Shown one piece after another: positions 56,259 to 64,000 of a DNA stretch of 64,000 bases (the first letter of the stretch is position 1; each line of letters begins with the position of its first letter). Made by a program: the position numbers and the translations under genes. Source of the DNA: Bradyrhizobium sp. Ash2021 (GTDB lineage Bacteria; Pseudomonadota; Alphaproteobacteria; Rhizobiales; Xanthobacteraceae); NCBI RefSeq assembly GCF_031202265.1, contig NZ_CP100604.1:5376501-5440500 (forward strand), written 5' to 3'. Under the pieces are notes generated by a model. That model searched no databases, was not told the DNA's origin, and saw only the letters and a program-made list of their open reading frames with translations.

Positions 56259-56437
56259 CGCACACTCCCGCGAACGCAACCAATCAGCTTGAACCGGGCC
56301 GATTACACTCCATTAAGGTTGCCGCTGGGTTAATCCGGGCATTTTGCGAGCGGAAGCATGGCCGCCGAAGGCCGCGGTCATGTTTTGTTAACCATGAAAG
56401 CCCTTAATCGCGCCGATACTTTTTCGGGATTCTCGTA

Positions 56438-57088
56438 ATGCGAGGCGTGCTCGCCCCTTTTTCATGTCTGGCCGCTGCGCTCGTTCTGTCGGGCTGCATG
56501 GGCCGGACCGCGCCGGTGGCGGTCGCGTCTCAAAGCAGCCTCGACACCATCGCCTACGGTCAATCCTACGCGGCAGCGCCCGCCCCGATTCCCGTGGCCT
56601 ATGCCGAACCCGCCCCGGTTCGGTATGACGCGGCCTATCATCTCGACGCCGGCGATAAACTGCGCGTCGTGGTCTACGGCCAGGAAGGCCTCACCAATAC
56701 TTACGCCACCGATGCCGGCGGCGCGATCACGATGCCGCTGATCGGGCCGGTGCCGGCGCGGGGACGGACGCCGGCGGGGCTCGCTGCCGAGATTGCAGCC
56801 AAACTGCGCCGCGGCTTTATTCGTGATCCGTCGGTCGCGGTGGAGATCGAGGCCTATCGGCCGTTCTTCATCCTCGGCGAAGTTGCCGCACCCGGCCAAT
56901 ATCCCTATGTGCCCAGCATGACGGTTGAGAGTGCGGTGGCGATCGCCGGCGGCTTCTCGCCGCGGGCGCGGCGCGACAGCGTCACGCTGACGCACACCGA
57001 CGAGTCCGGAACCGGGCGCTTCGTGGTGCCGCCCGGCACGCCCCTCAGCCCCGGCGACACCGTGCTCGTCGGCGAACGCTGGTTCTGA
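56438..57088 (+). CDS. Outer-membrane polysaccharide export lipoprotein (Wza/GumB type)
   Basis: A 216-aa lipoprotein. The signal ends in the lipobox LSGC (residues about 18-21). A Pro/Ala-rich linker precedes the Poly_export domain (YHLDAGDKLRVVVYGQEGLTNTY, GGAITMPLIGPVPARGRTPA) and one SLBB domain (FFILGEVAAPGQYPYVPSMT). It should form the outer-membrane exit channel used with the divergently encoded Wzz/GumC-type protein. The 179-base divergent gap contains several TTAA motifs. It is three bases from the next gene, so it forms an operon with the glycosyltransferase. Confidence 0.92.
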   Translation: MRGVLAPFSCLAAALVLSGCMGRTAPVAVASQSSLDTIAYGQSYAAAPAPIPVAYAEPAPVRYDAAYHLDAGDKLRVVVYGQEGLTNTYATDAGGAITMPLIGPVPARGRTPAGLAAEIAAKLRRGFIRDPSVAVEIEAYRPFFILGEVAAPGQYPYVPSMTVESAVAIAGGFSPRARRDSVTLTHTDESGTGRFVVPPGTPLSPGDTVLVGERWF

Positions 57089-57090
57089 TC

Positions 57091-58224
57091 ATGCCTTTGG
57101 TCGAAGGTCAGCCGCTTCGTATCCTGCACGCGACGCGCGCCCCGGTTGGCGGCATCTTCCGCCATATCCTGGATCTCGCCAACGGTCAGGCCGACCGCGG
57201 CCATCACGTCGGCATCATCGCCGACAGCCTCACCGGCGGCGAGCGCGCCGAGCAGGCGCTGGCGGAGATCGCGCCGCGCCTCAAGCTTGGCGTTCATCGC
57301 GTTGCGATCCGCCGCGAACCATGGCCCTCGGATGCGCTGGTATGGGCGTATTTCCTGCGCCTGGTCCGCCGGTTGAAGCCCGACGTGCTGCACGGACACG
57401 GCGCCAAGGCCGGCGCTTTCATCCGGTCGAAAACCGCCTCCAGTGACACCATCAGGCTCTATACGCCGCACGGCGGTTCGCTGCATTACCCGCGGACCAC
57501 GATCAAGGGGATGCTCTACAGCCGTCTCGAACGCGCACTGATGAACGCGACCGACCTGTTCCTGTTCGAAAGCGCATTCGCGCGCGACACCTATCAGCGC
57601 ACCATCGGCGTCCCCAAGGGGCTGGTGCGCTGCGTGTTCAACGGCGTCACCGCCGATGAATTCGATCCGGTCGTGAAGGCCGCGGACGCGACCGACCTGG
57701 TCTATGTCGGCGAATTCAGGCACATCAAGGGGGCGGACCTCCTGATCGACGCGGTGGCGCGGCTGCGCGCCGACGGCCGGCCGGTGACGCTGACGCTGGC
57801 CGGTGACGGCGAGGAAAGCGCCAACCTGAAGGCCCAGGTGCAGCGGCTCGGCCTTGGCGAGGCGGTGCGGTTCATCGGGCACGTCAAGGCGCGCTACGGT
57901 TTTTCCAAGGGCTCGCTGCTGGTGGTTCCGTCCCGCGGCGATTCCATGCCCTATGTCGTGATCGAGGCGGCGGCGGCCGGAATTCCGATGGTGGCCGCCA
58001 ATGTCGGCGGCATCCCGGAGATTTTCGATACCCACACCGACGCGCTGTTCGCGCCCAACATCGCCGCTGCAATGGCCGACGCCATCGAGAGCGCGCTCGA
58101 GGATCCGGCCGCAGCCCAGGAACGGGCCAGGTCGCTGCGTGAACGAATCTTCCTGCATTTCTCGCAGAAGGCGATGGTCGAAGGCGTGCTGGCCGGCTAC
58201 CGCGACGCGTTTGCCAATCGTTAA
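57091..58224 (+). CDS. Glycosyltransferase family 4
   Basis: A 377-aa GT-B enzyme. The N-terminal domain has LHATRAPVGGIFRHILDLA and DVLHGHGAKAGAF. The C-terminal half carries LVYVGEFRHIKGADLLIDA, LTLAGDGEE, and the nucleotide-sugar-binding EX7E-like region PSRGDSMPYVVIEAAAAGIPMVAANVGGIPEI. It likely adds a sugar to the lipid-linked repeat unit on the cytoplasmic face. It starts two bases after the Wza-like gene stop. Confidence 0.9.
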   Translation: MPLVEGQPLRILHATRAPVGGIFRHILDLANGQADRGHHVGIIADSLTGGERAEQALAEIAPRLKLGVHRVAIRREPWPSDALVWAYFLRLVRRLKPDVLHGHGAKAGAFIRSKTASSDTIRLYTPHGGSLHYPRTTIKGMLYSRLERALMNATDLFLFESAFARDTYQRTIGVPKGLVRCVFNGVTADEFDPVVKAADATDLVYVGEFRHIKGADLLIDAVARLRADGRPVTLTLAGDGEESANLKAQVQRLGLGEAVRFIGHVKARYGFSKGSLLVVPSRGDSMPYVVIEAAAAGIPMVAANVGGIPEIFDTHTDALFAPNIAAAMADAIESALEDPAAAQERARSLRERIFLHFSQKAMVEGVLAGYRDAFANR

Positions 58225-58310
58225 CCGTTCTTTACCAACGTAACTGTTTCTTCCGATTTGTCCCTTAATGCGAGAGGCGGGGAATTCCGCCTCGGCAGGC
58301 ACGTCCCTAT

Positions 58311-59879
58311 GTGTCGCTGCAAGAACGGGACGTGGACAAATTGGAACCAATTAACGCTCGCTCAATGTTGGACGCTGCGGCCGCCGCGACGGCCGATCGC
58401 CCGCAGGTCGAACGCCGCCGCCGGCTGACGCCGGCCGCCCTCGCCGTCACCAACCAGAAAGTACGCGGCGCCTATTCGCCGATCGTGATCGCGGGCGCCG
58501 TCCGCCTCGCCGACTTCATCCTGCTCAGCCTGATCGGCGTCGCGCTCTATTTTGGATACGTGTCGCGGCTGGCGGGCTTTCGCTGGGAATATGTCGCGGC
58601 GATCTTCGCCATGGCCGCAACCGCGGTGATCTGCTTTCAGGCCGCCGATATCTACGAAGTCCAGGTGTTTCGCGGCAATCTCCTGCAGATGGCGCGGATG
58701 GTTTCGTCCTGGGCCTTCGTGTTCCTGCTGTTCATCGGCGCCTCCTTCATCGTCAAGCTCGGCAGCGAGATTTCGCGGCTCTGGCTCTCGACGTTTTTCT
58801 TCGCTGGCTTGGCGGCGTTGATTGCCGAACGCGTGTTCCTGCGGGCGATGGTGCGCGGCTGGGCCCGTCAGGGCCGTCTCGACCGCCGCACCATCGTGGT
58901 CGGTGCCGACCAGAGCGGCGAGCAACTGGTCCAGGCGCTGAAGACCCAGGACGATTCCGATATCGCCGTGCTCGGCGTGTTCGACGACCGCAACGACGAT
59001 CGCGCGCTCGACACCTGCGCCGGCAGCCCAAAACTCGGCAAGGTCGACGACATCGTCGAATTCGCCCGCCGCACCCGCGTCGACCTCGTCTTGTTCGCGC
59101 TGCCGATTTCGGCGGAGACGCGGATCCTCGAAATGCTGAAGAAGCTGTGGGTGCTGCCGGTGGATATCCGGCTTTCCGCCCACACCAACAAGCTGCGCTT
59201 CCGTCCCCGCTCCTATTCCTATCTCGGCGAGGTGCCTACCCTCGACGTGTTCGAGGCGCCGATCACCGACTGGGACCTGGTGATGAAATGGCTGTTCGAC
59301 CATGTCGTCGGCGCGCTGGTGCTGCTCATGGCGCTTCCGGTGATGGGACTGGTCGCGCTCGCGATCAAGCTCGACAGCCCGGGCCCGGTGCTGTTCCGCC
59401 AGAAGCGGTTCGGCTTTAACAATGAGCGTATCGACGTCTTCAAGTTTCGCTCGCTGTATCATCATCAGGCCGATCCGACGGCTTCCAAGGTCGTGACCAA
59501 GGACGATCCCCGCGTCACCCGCGTCGGCCGCTTCATCCGCAAGACCAGCCTCGACGAATTGCCGCAGCTCTTCAACGTCGTGTTCAAGAGCAACCTCTCG
59601 CTGGTCGGTCCCCGCCCGCACGCCGTGCAGGGCAAATTGCAGAGCCGGCTGTTCGACGAGGCCGTCGACGGTTATTTCGCGCGTCACCGCGTCAAGCCCG
59701 GCATTACCGGCTGGGCGCAGATCAATGGCTGGCGCGGCGAAGTCGACACCGACGAGAAGATCCAGAAGCGCGTCGAGTTCGATCTCTATTATATCGAGAA
59801 CTGGTCGGTGCTGTTCGATCTCTTCATTCTGCTCAAGACGCCGCTGGCGCTGATTTCGAAGAACGAGAACGCTTACTGA
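58311..59879 (+). CDS. Undecaprenyl-phosphate hexose-1-phosphate transferase (polyprenyl glycosylphosphotransferase)
   Basis: A 522-aa membrane enzyme that starts repeat-unit synthesis by moving a sugar-1-phosphate onto undecaprenyl phosphate. Four N-terminal helices (residues about 55-180) and a CoA-binding-like Rossmann segment ([17 protein letters not shown]) precede a fifth helix. The catalytic domain follows ([74 protein letters not shown]). It is a WbaP/WcaJ-type protein, most often a glucose or galactose phosphotransferase. GTG 58311 is the longest start; GTG 58332 (Val-Asp-Lys-Leu-Glu-Pro) is a plausible alternative. It lies 86 bases after the GT4 gene. Confidence 0.92.
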   Translation: MSLQERDVDKLEPINARSMLDAAAAATADRPQVERRRRLTPAALAVTNQKVRGAYSPIVIAGAVRLADFILLSLIGVALYFGYVSRLAGFRWEYVAAIFAMAATAVICFQAADIYEVQVFRGNLLQMARMVSSWAFVFLLFIGASFIVKLGSEISRLWLSTFFFAGLAALIAERVFLRAMVRGWARQGRLDRRTIVVGADQSGEQLVQALKTQDDSDIAVLGVFDDRNDDRALDTCAGSPKLGKVDDIVEFARRTRVDLVLFALPISAETRILEMLKKLWVLPVDIRLSAHTNKLRFRPRSYSYLGEVPTLDVFEAPITDWDLVMKWLFDHVVGALVLLMALPVMGLVALAIKLDSPGPVLFRQKRFGFNNERIDVFKFRSLYHHQADPTASKVVTKDDPRVTRVGRFIRKTSLDELPQLFNVVFKSNLSLVGPRPHAVQGKLQSRLFDEAVDGYFARHRVKPGITGWAQINGWRGEVDTDEKIQKRVEFDLYYIENWSVLFDLFILLKTPLALISKNENAY

Positions 59880-59892
59880 GGTTTTGGAAGGA

Positions 59893-60011
59893 CGTCATTG
59901 CGAGCGCAGCGAAGCAGTCCACGCCTCCGCACGTGGGTAAATGGATTGCTTCGTCGCGGAGCCTGTCATCGGGCGCGCATTCGCGCGACCCGTTGGCTCC
60001 TCGCAATGACG
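59893..60011. repeat. CGTCATTGCGAG family repeat, copy 4
   Basis: Bounded by CGTCATTGCGAGCGCAGCG and CTCCTCGCAATGACG, with GGATTGCTTCGTCGCGGAGC inside. It lies within the exopolysaccharide operon between the phosphotransferase and the polymerase genes, so it is transcribed with them or splits the operon. Confidence 0.85.
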
Positions 60012-60048
60012 GTAGTGGTATCTTTTGTAGAGTTTGCGTGAGTGTGTA

Positions 60049-61317
60049 ATGGCGTATGCGGCGACAGCCGAAAATTTGCATCCCTCGGCGACGGCTGCGC
60101 CCGGCGTGCTCGCCTTGCAGCGCGCGCTGGTATGGCTGGTCGGCGCATCCGGCGCCATCGTCTTCATCGAACCGAGCCCCTATGAGCTGGTGACGCTCAC
60201 CGCCTTCGTGATCTTCTTTGCCACCGGCCTGCGGATGCGGCTGGTGTTCGTGCCGGTGCTGCTGCTGCTGTTCCTGCTCAATGTCGGCTACACCATCAGC
60301 GCGGTCGCGGTGATGGATCGGCCCAATGTCGGCAACTGGATCGCAACCTCCTGGTACATGGCGGTCACCGTGATGTTTTTCGCGATGGTCGTCTCTGAGG
60401 ATACCGCAGCGCGGCTCGATATGCTCAGACGCGGCCTAATCGTCGGCGCAATGATCGCGTCGGCGGCGGCGCTCGTCGGCTATTTCAATCTCGTCCCCGG
60501 CGGGCACGGCCTGTTCACGCTCTACGAACGCGCCAGCGGCACCTTCAAGGACCCCAACGTGCTCGGCGCGTTCCTGATCCTTCCCGCCTTGTTCGCCCTG
60601 CAAAGCGTCGTCTCGGACAAATTCCGAAAGTCGTTGCGCAACGCGCTGGCGTTCGGCATCATGTCCCTGGCAATCCTGCTGGCGTTTTCGCGCGCGGCCT
60701 GGGGCGGCCTCGTGCTGACCTCGGCCTTCATGCTGGCGCTGATGGTCCTGACCAGCCGCTCGCAGGCGCAACGCTCGCGCATCATCGTGATGGCGGTCGC
60801 AGCCGTCATTCTCGCCGCCGCGCTGGTCGCGGTGCTGCTGTCGTTCGATTCCATCGCCGACATGTTCAAGCAGCGTGCGAGCTTCGACCAGAGCTACGAC
60901 GAGGGCCGCTTCGGCCGCTTCGGCCGCCATATCCTCGGCGCCGACATGGCGCTCGATCTGCCGTTCGGGATCGGGCCGCTGCAGTTCCACAACTACTTCC
61001 CCGAAGACACCCACAATTCCTATCTGAACGCGTTCATGTCCGGCGGCTGGCTCTCGGGCGTCTGCTATCCGGCGCTGGTGTTCGTCACGGCGATGACCGG
61101 GTTTCGCTACATCTTCGTGCCGCTGCCCTGGCAGCGCACGTATCTCGCGATCTTCGCGGCCTATCTCGGCACCGTCGGAGAAAGCTTCATCATCGATACC
61201 GACCACTGGCGGCATTTCTGGATGATGCTGGGCGCGATGTGGGGCCTGTTCGTCGCCGCCGAGCGCTACAAGGTCACTAGCGATCACACGTTCAGGGAGC
61301 CGTTGCAGGCTTCCTAG
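60049..61317 (+). CDS. O-antigen ligase/polymerase-like membrane protein (Wzy/WaaL family)
   Basis: A 422-aa polytopic membrane protein with about eleven helices. The periplasmic loop with DTHNSYLNAFMSGGWLSG and the segment SGTFKDPNVLGAFLILPAL are the O-antigen ligase family signature. It probably polymerises the exopolysaccharide repeat units in the periplasm. The start at 60049 (MAYAATAEN) is chosen; an ATG five codons upstream would reach into the repeat copy 4 flank. The stop lies 40 bases before the convergent saccharopine-dehydrogenase-like gene. Confidence 0.85.
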   Translation: MAYAATAENLHPSATAAPGVLALQRALVWLVGASGAIVFIEPSPYELVTLTAFVIFFATGLRMRLVFVPVLLLLFLLNVGYTISAVAVMDRPNVGNWIATSWYMAVTVMFFAMVVSEDTAARLDMLRRGLIVGAMIASAAALVGYFNLVPGGHGLFTLYERASGTFKDPNVLGAFLILPALFALQSVVSDKFRKSLRNALAFGIMSLAILLAFSRAAWGGLVLTSAFMLALMVLTSRSQAQRSRIIVMAVAAVILAAALVAVLLSFDSIADMFKQRASFDQSYDEGRFGRFGRHILGADMALDLPFGIGPLQFHNYFPEDTHNSYLNAFMSGGWLSGVCYPALVFVTAMTGFRYIFVPLPWQRTYLAIFAAYLGTVGESFIIDTDHWRHFWMMLGAMWGLFVAAERYKVTSDHTFREPLQAS

Positions 61318-61356
61318 ACGGCGCGTTGCCCGCAAGCGGGGCGAGGTAGGAAAGCG

Positions 61357-62541
61357 TTACTTCTCTACCGTGAATGTCAGCCCGGCGTTGTCGACCAGAC
61401 GTTTGATCAGCTTGTGCCCCATCGCGGCGCCGGGCGTCCAGATTCCCGCAGGAACGTCCGGCGTGTCGCGCAGCAGGCAGATGGCACATTCCGAGATCAT
61501 CTTGCAGGTCGAGCCATAGCCGGGATCGCGATCGCCCTTGACTGCCGCGCGCGCCTGCTTCCCATCGGGAGCGAAGGCGACGAACAGCAGATCGTACATG
61601 CCGCTCTCGCGCTCCTGCTTCGAAGGACCCTCGCCCGGCTTCGGTCCGCTGGATGGCCCCATCTTCTCGGCATTGATGGCGGCGGTAACGCGCCTGGCGG
61701 TCTCTTCGCCCTTCTCGCCGGGGCCCGTCAGCATCATCTCGTCGTAGACGAAATCCCGGCCGTAGGGAAAGCCCATCAAGACGTTGGAGCGGTGCACGTT
61801 GCGGGTATTGATAGTCGACATCGGAAACGGCGCGGTCCAGGAATCCAGTTCCTGATCCAACAGCGGCCGGTTGCCCGGCGGCTGCTTCGGGCCCTCAAAA
61901 CCAGGTGTCAGCGCGAACGGATTCCGCAACAGCGCCACCAGGCTGAGATCACGCGCCGTCGCCACGAAGCTCGCCTTCATGCTCGCTGCCGTGCCACCGG
62001 AGTGCTTCAAGTCCATGGCGCGGACGCGGCCCTTGACGCGGCTGGCCGGAGCGCCGAACATTTTCTTCGCCTCCTCCTGCACACAGAACACGCCGAGCTC
62101 GAACGGCAGCGAGTCGAAACCGCAAGAGAATACGATGCGCGCACCGGTCGATTTGGCCGTCGCCTCGTGCTTCTCGATCATCTCGCGCATCCACAAAGGC
62201 TCGCCGCAGAGATCGAAATAGTCCGTTCCCGACGCCACACAGGCCGCAAGCAGGTCGGTGCCGTAGAGCTGATACGGACCGACGGTCGAGATCACCGATT
62301 TGGTCTGACCGACCATCGCCTTCAGCGAGGCGGGGTCGCCAGCGTCGGCGACGATCAAGGGGGTATCTGCCGACGCGCCGATCGCATCGCGCACCGAGGC
62401 GAGCTTGTCCTTGCTGCGTCCGGCCATCGCCCATTTCAGATTGGCGTCGCCCTCGTATTGCGTGGCGAGATATTCGGCGACGAGCTGGCCGGTAAAGCCG
62501 GTGGCGCCATAGACGACGATGTCGAATTTCGGCGAAGACAT
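61357..62541 (-). CDS. Saccharopine-dehydrogenase-like NAD(P)-binding protein, paralogue 1
   Basis: A 394-aa protein of the saccharopine dehydrogenase/trans-acting enoyl reductase group. The Rossmann motif is FDIVVYGATGFTGQLVAEYLA, followed by WAMAGRSKDKL, PLIVADAGDPASLKAM and STVGPYQLYGTDLLAAC; these identify the trans-enoyl-reductase-like branch. The C-terminal half has GPGEKGE and CLLRDTPDVPAGIWTPGAAMG. The true substrate is unknown. It is the downstream member of a tandem pair with 37 bases between genes. Confidence 0.85.
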   Translation of the reverse strand: MSSPKFDIVVYGATGFTGQLVAEYLATQYEGDANLKWAMAGRSKDKLASVRDAIGASADTPLIVADAGDPASLKAMVGQTKSVISTVGPYQLYGTDLLAACVASGTDYFDLCGEPLWMREMIEKHEATAKSTGARIVFSCGFDSLPFELGVFCVQEEAKKMFGAPASRVKGRVRAMDLKHSGGTAASMKASFVATARDLSLVALLRNPFALTPGFEGPKQPPGNRPLLDQELDSWTAPFPMSTINTRNVHRSNVLMGFPYGRDFVYDEMMLTGPGEKGEETARRVTAAINAEKMGPSSGPKPGEGPSKQERESGMYDLLFVAFAPDGKQARAAVKGDRDPGYGSTCKMISECAICLLRDTPDVPAGIWTPGAAMGHKLIKRLVDNAGLTFTVEK

Positions 62542-62578
62542 ACTCTGATTTCTTAAAAGAAGACGCTCGAAAATAGAG

Positions 62579-63766
62579 CTACTTTTCAACGCCAAATGTC
62601 AGCCCGGCGTGGTCGACCAGGCGCTTGATCAATTTGTGCCCCATCGCGGCGCCGGGCGTCCAAAATCCCGCGGGAACGTCCGGCGTGTCGCGCAGCAGGC
62701 AGATCGCGCATTCCGAGATCATCTTCGAGGTCGAGCCATAGCCGGGATCGCGATCGCCCTTGACTACCGCACGCGCCTGCTTCCCGTCGGGAGCGATGGC
62801 GACGAACAAGAGATCGTACATGCCGTTCTCGCGCTCTTCTTTCGAAGGCCCCTCGCCCGGCTTCGGTCCGTCCGAGGAGGCCCCGATCCGCTCGGCGTTG
62901 ACGGCTGCGACGACGCGTTTGGCGTTGGCTTCGCCCTGCTCTCCCGGACCGGTCAGGACCATCTCGTCATAGACGAAGTCTTTGCCGTACGGAAAATTCA
63001 TCAACATATTGGAGCGATGCACGTTGCGGGTGTTGATGCTCGCCATCACGAAGGGCGCCGCCCACTGGCCCATATCCTCGTCCAGCGCGGGCTTGTTGGC
63101 TCGTGGCTGCTTCGGGCCTTCAAATCCGGGCGTCAGCACGAAATGATTCTGGAACATCGCAACCAGGCTCAGGTCTTTCGCCGCCGCCGCGAAACTCGCC
63201 CTGGCGCTCGCCGCGGTGCCGCCGGAGAATGTTCCCTTCATGGCGCGGACGCGGCCTTTGACGCGGTTGACCGGCGCGCCGAAAACCTTCTTCGCTTCCT
63301 CCTGCGCACAGAACACGCCGAGTTCAAAAGGGATCGAATCGAAGCCGCAGGAAAACACGATACGCGCGCCGGTCGATTTCGCCGTCGCCTCGTGTGCATC
63401 GATCATCTGGCGCATCCAGACCGGCTCGCCGCTGAGGTCGAAATAATCGACCCCCGCCGCAGCGCAGGCCGCAACCAGATCGGAGCCATAGAGCTGATAC
63501 GGGCCGACGGTCGTGATCACCGATTTGGCCTGCGCCACCATCGCCTTCAGCGAGGCCGGATCGCTGGCATCGGCCACGATCAAAGGCGTATCCGCGGGCG
63601 CGCCGATCGCATCGCGCACGGTGGCGAGCTTGTCCTTGCTGCGGCCGGCCATTGCCCATTTCAGATTGGCGTCGCCCTTGTAATGGGCGGCGAGATATTC
63701 GGCGACGAGCTGGCCGGTAAAACCGGTGGCGCCATAGACGACGATGTCGAATTTCGACGAAGACAT
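62579..63766 (-). CDS. Saccharopine-dehydrogenase-like NAD(P)-binding protein, paralogue 2
   Basis: A 395-aa protein with the same domain order as the gene downstream of it: MSSSKFDIVVYGATGFTG, STVGPYQLYGSDL-type region, then RVKGRVRAMKGTFSGGT and the C-terminal GAAMGHKLIKRLVDHAG. The two proteins are clearly duplicates (most stretches are identical), differing mainly in the middle (residues about 180-250). The duplicate copies lie head to tail and are probably co-transcribed from the promoter left of 63789. Confidence 0.85.
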   Translation of the reverse strand: MSSSKFDIVVYGATGFTGQLVAEYLAAHYKGDANLKWAMAGRSKDKLATVRDAIGAPADTPLIVADASDPASLKAMVAQAKSVITTVGPYQLYGSDLVAACAAAGVDYFDLSGEPVWMRQMIDAHEATAKSTGARIVFSCGFDSIPFELGVFCAQEEAKKVFGAPVNRVKGRVRAMKGTFSGGTAASARASFAAAAKDLSLVAMFQNHFVLTPGFEGPKQPRANKPALDEDMGQWAAPFVMASINTRNVHRSNMLMNFPYGKDFVYDEMVLTGPGEQGEANAKRVVAAVNAERIGASSDGPKPGEGPSKEERENGMYDLLFVAIAPDGKQARAVVKGDRDPGYGSTSKMISECAICLLRDTPDVPAGFWTPGAAMGHKLIKRLVDHAGLTFGVEK

Positions 63767-63788
63767 ATTTGGTTCCTTTGAGACTTCT

Positions 63789-63869
63789 CGTCATTGCGAG
63801 GAGCAAAGCGACGAAGCAATCCACACTTCCTTCGTAGCTATGGATTGCTTCGCTTCGCTCGCAATGACG
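63789..63869. repeat. CGTCATTGCGAG family repeat, copy 5
   Basis: CGTCATTGCGAGGAGCAAAG to CGCTCGCAATGACG, containing GAAGCAATCCACAC and GGATTGCTTCGCTTCGC. It lies between two minus-strand genes. Confidence 0.85.
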
Positions 63870-63889
63870 GCTTCAAGCCGCTTCTAGCG

Positions 63890-64000
63890 CTATTTTTTGG
63901 CGTAGGAAACGCCCATCCCGGCGCGGACGTCGGCCTGAATGCCGTAGGGCGCGATCGGATAGCGCAGACCGTTTTTGGCAAGCTGTTTCATGCCGACGAT
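63890..64000 (-). CDS. C-terminal end of a protein, 5'-truncated by the window edge
   Basis: Thirty-six codons plus stop (TAG at 63890-63892) are visible: KNGLRYPIAPYGIQADVRAG is followed by the terminus MGVSYAKK. The reading frame is open to base 64000. The fragment is too short to assign a family. Confidence 0.55.
   Translation of the reverse strand: MVGMKQLAKNGLRYPIAPYGIQADVRAGMGVSYAKK

Overview
The window looks like chromosome of a Bradyrhizobium-type alphaproteobacterium (Nitrobacteraceae). The evidence is high GC with strong C/G third positions, the clpP-clpX-lon order with trigger factor beside it, glnB-glnA, COX15-type heme A synthase, a DUF2842 protein, and several dispersed intergenic repeat families that I recall from Bradyrhizobium and Rhodopseudomonas genomes. 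Genus level is inference; there is no rRNA in the window.

Layout. 1-9.6 kb is housekeeping: the 3' part of pepT, a methyltransferase, tRNA-Val(UAC), a GFA-family protein, then the minus-strand protein quality-control block tig, clpP, clpX, lon, and tRNA-Leu(UAG). 9.7-12.1 kb is a two-gene unit: a cupredoxin protein of multicopper-oxidase fold that has lost most copper ligands, followed by a mandelate-racemase-type enzyme. 12.2-16 kb carries nnr (NAD(P)HX repair) and the nitrogen genes glnB and glnA, with a clear sigma-54 promoter before glnB.

16-36.5 kb is accessory and surface-related. It holds a SARP-like regulator (winged helix, BTAD, TolB-like, TPR), a trimeric autotransporter adhesin, a secreted protein, a 49-aa membrane peptide, a bicupin of oxalate-decarboxylase type, a secretin-N-like protein, a hybrid histidine kinase, a Tat-exported ABC binding protein, a 2217-aa RTX adhesin with an internal FecR-like domain, a divergent secreted FecR-domain protein with matching sequence, and a secreted TPR protein. 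The adhesin and the 49-aa peptide share an identically spaced upstream module: CGTCAAAACT, two ATTGAC direct repeats, and a candidate -10. I read it as an activator-dependent promoter that the adjacent SARP-like protein might use.

37-49.5 kb is mixed metabolism: PuuD-like hydrolase, AI-2E family permease, ABM monooxygenase, diguanylate cyclase, rplM-rpsI, thioesterase, enoyl-CoA hydratase, CoA-binding protein, metY, a broken FTR1 permease, and ctaA. 49.5-61.3 kb is an exopolysaccharide locus: deacetylase, FemAB/GNAT-like protein, Wzz/Wzc-like protein, Wza-like lipoprotein, GT4, initiating phosphotransferase, and Wzy/O-antigen-ligase-like protein. It is interrupted by repeats and a frameshifted VOC gene. 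61.3-63.8 kb is a tandem pair of saccharopine-dehydrogenase-like paralogues, and the right edge cuts another gene.

Adhesins, a c-di-GMP synthase and exopolysaccharide genes lie within about 45 kb, which suggests a region concerned with surface attachment. No type I secretion genes are present, so the large adhesin must use an exporter encoded elsewhere. Product names come from motif recognition by eye; no database search was run.
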